DNA of 64,000 bases, from positions 1-64,000 of the forward strand of contig JACQGI010000028.1 in assembly GCA_016199625.1 (NCBI GenBank). Reading direction: 5' to 3'. The position numbers and the translations under genes were made by a program. The stretch's first letter is position 1. Every line of letters begins with the position of its first letter. The notes beneath the pieces were generated by a model. That model was not told the DNA's origin and searched no databases. It saw nothing but the letters and a program-made list of their open reading frames with translations. Positions 58,023 to 64,000 of this stretch are shown here, one piece after another. This DNA is from Acidobacteriota bacterium. Its GTDB lineage: Bacteria; Acidobacteriota; Vicinamibacteria; Fen-336.

Positions 58023-59188
58023 TCTCCGCGGCTCTCCTCGACCGCGTCGCCTGCCCCGTGTGCCTCGAGGCCGCGGGTTGCCCGCGCTGCGGCCGTCCGG
58101 GCGCGGACCACGGACGCTGCGCCTCGGACTACGCCGCCCGCGTCGGCTGCGCCTGCGGCGGCCCGGACAAGGTGCGGCTCGAGGCCCGAGGCGACGCCCT
58201 CGCGTGCCCTTGCTGCGGCGTCCTCTACCCGCTCCGGCGGGACGCCGGCTACGCGGACCTCGTCCCGCGGACGAGCGTCGGCGAGGTGACGCAGTACGCC
58301 GACCACGAGTTCCACGAGCGCCTCCACGTCACCGACGCTCCGCCGGTCCTCTCGGCTCGCGTCAAGGCCGACGTGATGCTGCGGATGCTCGCCCCCCGCC
58401 CGGGCGAGACCGTCCTCGACCTGGGCTGCGGCGCCGGCAAGCTCGCCCTGTACGCCGGCTCGGCCGACGGCGTCGGGGCCGCGGGCCTCGACGTGGCGCC
58501 GTTCTTCCTGCCCCGCGTCGTGAGGGACGTGGACTTGGCCCTGGGCGACCTGCGCCGGATGCCCTTCCGCAAGGGGGCGTTCCCGGCGGCCTACTCCCTC
58601 GACGTCCTCGAGCACCTCGACGAGGAGGGGCTCGAGGAGCTGCTCGTCGAGGCGCGGCGGACCGTCGGCCCTCGCGGGCGCCTCTTCGTCTACACCCACG
58701 CCATGGAGTCCTCACGCCTCGCGCGCTTCCAGCGGTGGGTCAACCGGCTCGCGCAGCGGCTGGGCCGGGCCGGCCTCATCGACCACGAGCGCGAGGCGAT
58801 GCGGAAGAGCGACCACCGGAACGCCATCCGCAGCCACGAGCACTTCGACGCGCTGTGCGCCGCGGCGGGGTTCGAAGTGACCGAGCGTCGCTACTACAAC
58901 GTCGTCTTCAAGGCCGTGGTCGAGGACCTGCTCCTGCGCCTCTACGAGCAGCGGCACCGCAGGGACGCCGGCCGCCGGGGCACCCACGCACACGGCACCG
59001 CCTCCGCGGTGCCCGGGGGCGGGCCTTCGCTTCGCGCGGACAGGCCACTCACGGTGGGCGCCCCGCCGCCGGGACGCTTGGCCCTCGCCCTCGCTCTCGC
59101 CCTCACGTGGCTCCTGAAGCTCGACGTGGTCCTCTTCGGAGGGATCCGCACGGGGCCGTTCTTCGGCCTCCTGCGGCCGAAGCGGTGA
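58019..59188 (+). CDS. Zinc-ribbon-like plus class I methyltransferase with hydrophobic C-terminus
   Basis: CPVCLEAAGCPRCGRPGADHGRC...CACGG...CPCCGVLYPLRRDAGYADLVP; VLDLGCGAGKLALYAGSADGVGAAGLDVAPF; C-terminal LALALALALTWLLKLDVVLFGG. Confidence 0.88.
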   Translation: MISAALLDRVACPVCLEAAGCPRCGRPGADHGRCASDYAARVGCACGGPDKVRLEARGDALACPCCGVLYPLRRDAGYADLVPRTSVGEVTQYADHEFHERLHVTDAPPVLSARVKADVMLRMLAPRPGETVLDLGCGAGKLALYAGSADGVGAAGLDVAPFFLPRVVRDVDLALGDLRRMPFRKGAFPAAYSLDVLEHLDEEGLEELLVEARRTVGPRGRLFVYTHAMESSRLARFQRWVNRLAQRLGRAGLIDHEREAMRKSDHRNAIRSHEHFDALCAAAGFEVTERRYYNVVFKAVVEDLLLRLYEQRHRRDAGRRGTHAHGTASAVPGGGPSLRADRPLTVGAPPPGRLALALALALTWLLKLDVVLFGGIRTGPFFGLLRPKR

Positions 59189-60324
59189 GGATCCTCTACG
59201 TGGCCTCCGATCAGGTGGTGCCCGGCCGGACCGGGGGCAGCGTCCACGTCCTCGAGGTGGCCCGGGGCCTCGCCGCACGGGGCCACGAGGTCCACACCGT
59301 CGTCCACCGTCAGGAGGGCCTCGCCGACCGCGAGGAGCGCGAGGGCGTCCACTGGCACCGGATCGCGTGGGCGCCGGACCATCGCCTCTTCCGCTTCCGC
59401 GCCCGCGCCGCCGTCGAGCGGGTCGCGGCGGAGGTCCGCCCCGAGGCCGTGATGGAGCGCTACTACAACTTCGGCGGGGAGGGCGTCGCCGTGGCCGCCG
59501 CGCGCGGGATCCCCTCGCTCCTCGAGGTCAACTCGCCGGTCGTCGACCATCCGGGCTCGCTCAAGGCGCTCCTCGACGCACTCGCCCTCGTCCGGCCCAT
59601 GAAGCGGTACCGGGAACGCCTGGTGCGCGCGGCCACGGCTCTCGTCGCGCCCATCCCGGAGATCGTCCCGGAGTTCGCCCGCGGGAAGACCGAGACCGTG
59701 ACCTGGGGAGCCAACGTCGAGGCGTTCCGTCCCGAGCGGCGGAGCGCGGAGACCCGGCGCGCCTGGGGCGTGCCGGAGGGCGCGGTCGTCGTCCTCTTCA
59801 GCGGGAGCTTCCGCCCCTGGCACGGCGTACACCTCTTCGAGGCGGCGGCGCGCACCCTCGCCCACCGCCCCGACCTCTTCTTCCTCCTCGCCGGCGGACC
59901 CCGGTCGGGCCTCGCCGCCGGCTACCGGGGGCGCCACCTGGGCGCCGTGCTCTACGAGAGCATGCCCGCCGTCGTGGGCGCAGCCGACGTCGGAGTCGCT
60001 CCCTACGACACGGCGCGTCTCGCGCAGCTCCGACTGGGCTTCTACTGGTCGCCCCTGAAGGTCTTCGAGTACATGGCCACGGGGCTGCCCACGGTGACGA
60101 TCCCACGCTTTCCGTTGACGGAGATCGTGCGGGACGGCGACGAGGGGCTCCACTTCCGCGAGGGGGACGCTCGGGACCTGGCCCGGACCATCGAGCGTCT
60201 GGCGGGCGAGGCGGGGCTGCGCGAGCGCCTGGGGCGGAGCGCCCGCCAGCGCGTCGTGGCGCGCTACTCCTGGGCGCGGCACTGCGAGCAGCTCGAAGGC
60301 GTCCTCCGGAGGATCGCGTCGTGA
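59185..60324 (+). CDS. GT4 glycosyltransferase
   Basis: GGSVHVLEVARGLAARGHEVHTVVHRQ...FSGSFRPWHGVHLFEAAART...SPLKVFEYMATGLPTVTIPRFPLTEIVRDGDEGL. Confidence 0.94.
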   Translation: MRILYVASDQVVPGRTGGSVHVLEVARGLAARGHEVHTVVHRQEGLADREEREGVHWHRIAWAPDHRLFRFRARAAVERVAAEVRPEAVMERYYNFGGEGVAVAAARGIPSLLEVNSPVVDHPGSLKALLDALALVRPMKRYRERLVRAATALVAPIPEIVPEFARGKTETVTWGANVEAFRPERRSAETRRAWGVPEGAVVVLFSGSFRPWHGVHLFEAAARTLAHRPDLFFLLAGGPRSGLAAGYRGRHLGAVLYESMPAVVGAADVGVAPYDTARLAQLRLGFYWSPLKVFEYMATGLPTVTIPRFPLTEIVRDGDEGLHFREGDARDLARTIERLAGEAGLRERLGRSARQRVVARYSWARHCEQLEGVLRRIAS

Positions 60325-61484
60325 AGGTCCTGCTCGTGACCGAGGTCTTCCCCCCGCGCGCCGGCGGCGCCGGCTGGTCCACACGCGCCCTCGCCCACGC
60401 ACTGCGCGCGGCGGGCCACGAGGTGGCGGTCGTCACCACCAGCCCGGGGCCGACCGAGGACGGGGGGATTCCGGTGCGGCGGCTCTCGGTGCACGGCCGC
60501 AAGCGCTTCGTCGTCCCTCGCGCGTTCGCCCGCGAGCTCCAGGCCCTCGACCACGAGGTCGTCCACGCGCAGCACTCGCTCTCGGCCCTGGGTTGCCTCG
60601 GCGGGGAGCGCGACTCCCGCGTCGCCGTGACCGTGCGCGACCACTGGCCGGTCTGCTTCTGGTCGACGCGGATCAGCCGCGGGACGCTGTGCCCCGAGTG
60701 CGGCCTTCTGCCCATGACGCGCTGCGTCGTCGGGCACGTCCCCGCGCCACCGCCCCTGGCCTGGGGCGCCATCCCGTATATGCGCGCCGATCTCCGCGAG
60801 AAGCGCCGCGCCCTGGGGCGCGCCGGCGCGACACTCGCCGTCTCCCAGGCCATCGCCGACGAGCTGCGCGCCGTGGGGATCCCGCGGGTCCAGGTGATCC
60901 CGAACATCGTGGACGCCGACGAGGCGCGGGAGGTGGCACGGGGGGAGCCGTCCATGGAGCTGCCCGAGCGTTTCCTTCTGTACATCGGCAAGCTCGAGGA
61001 GAACAAGGGGGCGCGCCTCCTCGTCCCCGCCGTCGCGGCAGCGCGGACCGGGCTTCCGCTCGTCGTGCTCGGCGAAGGTTCGCTCGCCCACGCCCTCCGC
61101 TTCGACGCCACCGAGAAGGGCGTCGGCCTCGTGGTTCGGGGCTGGGCGGAGCGCGAGGACGTGCTCAGGGCCATGGCCCGGGCCGCGGTCCTCGTCTTCC
61201 CATCGCTCTGGCCGGAGCCGCTTTCCCGCGTCCTCCTCGAGGCCCTCGCCCTCGGTACGCCGGTCGCCGCGATGGACACCGGGGGAACCCGCGAGATCCT
61301 CGCCAACGGCGAGAGCGGCCTCCTCGTCTCCGACGCGGCGGGCCTGGCCGGCGCCGTCGCGCATCTCGCGACCGACGCCTCGCTGCGCGGACGGATCGCT
61401 GAGGGGGCCCGGGAACGGGCGAAGGCCTTCTCGCCCGAGGCGCTCGTCCCGAGGTACGAGGCCGTCTACCGGAGGATCCAGTGA
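60321..61484 (+). CDS. GT4 glycosyltransferase
   Basis: VLLVTEVFPPRAGGAGWSTRALAHALRAAGHEVAVVT...YIGKLEENKGARLLVPAV...PLSRVLLEALALGTPVAAMDTGGTREIL. Confidence 0.95.
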   Translation: MKVLLVTEVFPPRAGGAGWSTRALAHALRAAGHEVAVVTTSPGPTEDGGIPVRRLSVHGRKRFVVPRAFARELQALDHEVVHAQHSLSALGCLGGERDSRVAVTVRDHWPVCFWSTRISRGTLCPECGLLPMTRCVVGHVPAPPPLAWGAIPYMRADLREKRRALGRAGATLAVSQAIADELRAVGIPRVQVIPNIVDADEAREVARGEPSMELPERFLLYIGKLEENKGARLLVPAVAAARTGLPLVVLGEGSLAHALRFDATEKGVGLVVRGWAEREDVLRAMARAAVLVFPSLWPEPLSRVLLEALALGTPVAAMDTGGTREILANGESGLLVSDAAGLAGAVAHLATDASLRGRIAEGARERAKAFSPEALVPRYEAVYRRIQ

Positions 61485-62698
61485 GGGTCGCGCTCCTGAG
61501 CCGCGGGGCGCATCCGCTGCACCCTCCCGGCGGGATGGAGCGGGCCGTCTACCACCTCGCGAAGCATCTCCGGGCCAAGGGCGTCGAGACCGTGCTCGTG
61601 ACGCGCCCCGCCACCCGCGAGGGGGCGACCTTTCCGGGAGACCTCGTCACGGTGCCCTACGCCACGTGGCGGGGCCTCGCCCACGGCCGCGTCCTGGATC
61701 GCGCGCTCCACTACCCGCGCTTCTCGCGCCGCCTGGGGGCGGCGGTGGCGGAGCTGGTCGCCGGAGGACGCGTGGACCTCGTCCACGCCCAGGGCCTCAC
61801 GGCCTGGGGCTACGGGCGCCTGCGGCGCCGGGACCGGTCGCTCCGGGCGCCGCTCGTCATGAACCCGCAGGGGATGGAGGAGCACAAGACTCGAGGGCTG
61901 AAGCGCCTCGCCCTGACCCGCCTCCGTGCTCTCTCCCGCGAGGCCGCACGCCTCGCCGACCGGGTGGTCGCCACCGACTTCGCGACCCAGGAGGAGGTGG
62001 AGCGCCTCCTGGGCGTCGAGGCCGCGCGCGTCGTCGTGCTGCCCAACGGCATCGACCCCGACGAGATCGCCGGCGCGACGCCCGCCGATCCCGCGGCCGC
62101 CGTCCGCGCGGCGTTCCCTGCCGTCGCCGAGTCCTCCCCGATGGTCCTCTCCGTGGGGCGCCTCGAGGCTTACAAGGGCTTCGGCGACGTGCTCGCGGCG
62201 CTCGCGCAGCTCCACGGCGCGCGGAGGCTGCCGGAGGCGTGGGCGTGGGTCGTCGTAGGCCAGGGATCGGACCGCGCGCGCCTGCTGGCCGCGGCCGTGG
62301 AGCGGGGCGTCGCCTCCCACGTCCACCTCGTCGGCCGCGTCGCGGACCGCCTGCTCCACGCCCTCTACGCCCGCGCCGACATCTTCGCCCACGCGACGCG
62401 CTACGAGGGCTCGAGCCTCGTGACCCTCGAGGCCATGGCCCACGGCCTTCCGGTCGTGGCCTCGCGCACCGGCGGGATTCCCGACAAGGTCGTCCCCGGA
62501 GAGACGGGGCTGCTCGTCGAGCCCGGGGACGTGGCGGGCCTGGCCGAGGGGCTGCTGGCCCTGGCCGCCGATCCCTCGCGACGGAAGGCGCTGGGGGTGC
62601 GCGGCCGAGCCCTCGCCCTCGGTGCCTTCGGCTGGCCCGTGCTCGCGGAGCGCACGATCGCCCTCTACGAGCGTCTCCTCGCGGAGGTGCCTCGGTGA
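61481..62698 (+). CDS. GT4 glycosyltransferase
   Basis: HPLHPPGGMERAVYHLAKHLRAKGVETVLVT...SVGRLEAYKGFGDVLAAL...YEGSSLVTLEAMAHGLPVVASRTGGIPDKVVPGETGLLV. Confidence 0.95.
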   Translation: MRVALLSRGAHPLHPPGGMERAVYHLAKHLRAKGVETVLVTRPATREGATFPGDLVTVPYATWRGLAHGRVLDRALHYPRFSRRLGAAVAELVAGGRVDLVHAQGLTAWGYGRLRRRDRSLRAPLVMNPQGMEEHKTRGLKRLALTRLRALSREAARLADRVVATDFATQEEVERLLGVEAARVVVLPNGIDPDEIAGATPADPAAAVRAAFPAVAESSPMVLSVGRLEAYKGFGDVLAALAQLHGARRLPEAWAWVVVGQGSDRARLLAAAVERGVASHVHLVGRVADRLLHALYARADIFAHATRYEGSSLVTLEAMAHGLPVVASRTGGIPDKVVPGETGLLVEPGDVAGLAEGLLALAADPSRRKALGVRGRALALGAFGWPVLAERTIALYERLLAEVPR

Positions 62699-64000
62699 GG
62701 CGCGGCCTCGACGCGGCCATCGGCCTCCTGGCCCTGGACCTGCTCGTGATCCTCGTGACCGGCGCGGCGTCGCCTCTCGCCCTCGGAGGGGGCACCGGCT
62801 CGTGGGGCTTCGCCGGCCGCCTCACGCTCCTCGCCCTCGCCGTGGTCTTTCGCTTCCGGGTCCTCGTGCCGCGCGAGAGGCGCGCGAACGGGGGGCGGCT
62901 CGTGCTCCTCCTCCTCCTGCTCCCGACCCTCGCGCAGTTCCAGTACGGCGGCGGGCGGATCAACGGCGACGGGGTGATGTACTACGTCTACGTCCGCTCC
63001 CTCTGGAAGGACCTGGACCTCGACTTCACCAACGAGTACACCCACTACGAGCTCATCCGCCGGAGCGACCTGGCGGTGCCCACGAAGACGGGGCTGCGCC
63101 GGTCGATCTTCTCCATCGGCCCGGCCGTGGTCTGGACGCCCTTCTTCTGGCTCGGCGAGGCGGTCGCGCGGACGCAAACCGCAGTGGGCGCCGACGCCGA
63201 TCTCTCGGGCTATGGACCGTGCCACCGCAACGCCGTGGCCCTGGGGAGCTTGCTCTACGGCTTCGCCACGGTGCTGCTCGTCCACGCGCTCCTGAGGCGG
63301 CACTTCACCGAGGGCGCGGCCCTGGGGGCGGCTCTGCTCGCGTGGGGGGCCACGTTCCTCCACTGGTACATGGTCCAGCAGCCGACCATGTCCCACGCCG
63401 TCTCGGCGTTCGGCGCCGCCCTCGGACTCTTCCTGTGGGAGCGCGACCGCGAGGCGCGGCGGCCGTGGGGTTACCTCGTCCTCGGTCTCGCTCTCGGCCT
63501 CGCCATGTGTCTGCGCTGGCAGAACGGCGTGCTCCTCGCCCTCCCGGGCCTCGAGCTCCTGGGGCGCCTGCGCCGCGCGCCACGGGATCTCCCGCGCTTC
63601 GCGCTCTGCGGGGTGCTGCTCCTCGCCGCAACGGCCGTGGGCGCGATCCCGCAGATGGCTGCGTGGAAGGCCCTCTACGACGAATGGGTCCTCCGCTACC
63701 CGCCCCACGGGACAGACTTCCTGCGCCTCGACCACCCCTTCGTCCTCGAGACGCTGTTCTCTTCGCGCCACGGCCTGCTCTCGTGGACGCCGGCCGTGTG
63801 GGCCGCGTACCTCGGATTCCTCCCGCTCGTGCGGCGCCGGCCGTCGCTCGGCTGGCCCCTCGTCGTGCCCCTCGCCCTCATGACCTACGTGAACATGTGC
63901 TCGGGGGACTGGTGGGCCGGCGGCTCCTTCTCGAACCGCCGCTTCGACAGCCTGCTCCCCGTCTTCGCCTTCGGATTCGCCGCGGGCCTCGAGTGGGCGC
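62695..64000 (+). CDS. Polytopic membrane protein, putative glycosyltransferase (truncated at window edge)
   Basis: GTG start overlapping previous stop; DGVMYYVYVRSLWKDLDLDFTNEYTHYELI...; multi-TM, open to end of window. Confidence 0.75.
   Translation, partial: MRRGLDAAIGLLALDLLVILVTGAASPLALGGGTGSWGFAGRLTLLALAVVFRFRVLVPRERRANGGRLVLLLLLLPTLAQFQYGGGRINGDGVMYYVYVRSLWKDLDLDFTNEYTHYELIRRSDLAVPTKTGLRRSIFSIGPAVVWTPFFWLGEAVARTQTAVGADADLSGYGPCHRNAVALGSLLYGFATVLLVHALLRRHFTEGAALGAALLAWGATFLHWYMVQQPTMSHAVSAFGAALGLFLWERDREARRPWGYLVLGLALGLAMCLRWQNGVLLALPGLELLGRLRRAPRDLPRFALCGVLLLAATAVGAIPQMAAWKALYDEWVLRYPPHGTDFLRLDHPFVLETLFSSRHGLLSWTPAVWAAYLGFLPLVRRRPSLGWPLVVPLALMTYVNMCSGDWWAGGSFSNRRFDSLLPVFAFGFAAGLEWA

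Overview
This is a high-GC bacterial window with dense coding on both strands. I read it by eye from the sequence and the ORF track; no searches were run. The left part holds two TonB-like genes, secF/secD/yajC/tgt, ddl, a TPR protein, a HAD phosphatase, a HEAT-repeat/cyclophilin fusion, an endonuclease III-like gene, a GT2-Rossmann fusion, a pseudo-receiver/PilZ protein, a vWA protein and a YchF-like GTPase. A first glycan block runs from 18.2 to 30.5 kb. It is followed by a bacterial NHEJ neighbourhood: a MerR-TPR regulator, Ku and LigD (PE-LIG-POL). A nonulosonic-acid (sialic/pseudaminic-like) operon lies at 37.5-48.3 kb. It has two NeuB paralogs, an SpsF-like cytidylyltransferase, a NeuA-PseG fusion, an epimerase and a flippase. 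After a di-heme peroxidase, a third glycan operon runs from 51.5 kb off the right edge. The observations most worth a second look are: (i) two tandem 16-aa Lys/Ala peptide ORFs, each followed by a near-identical terminator; (ii) a perfect 93-bp tandem duplication forming a 66-aa upstream ORF that overlaps ychF by ATGA; (iii) a hairpin motif GA-GC(C)GGGA-TTCAC-TCCCG(G)C-GA present three times at two loci; (iv) a 128-bp insertion/duplication at the neuB/neuA-pseG junction, carrying that hairpin, that regenerates both the neuB stop and the downstream start region; (v) a flippase gene with no canonical start codon (GTAA where its neighbours have GTGA/ATGA); and (vi) several genes with -10-like boxes only 5-10 nt upstream of the start codon, suggesting leaderless transcripts. 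No rRNA, CRISPR array or transposase was recognised, and I could not support any tRNA.
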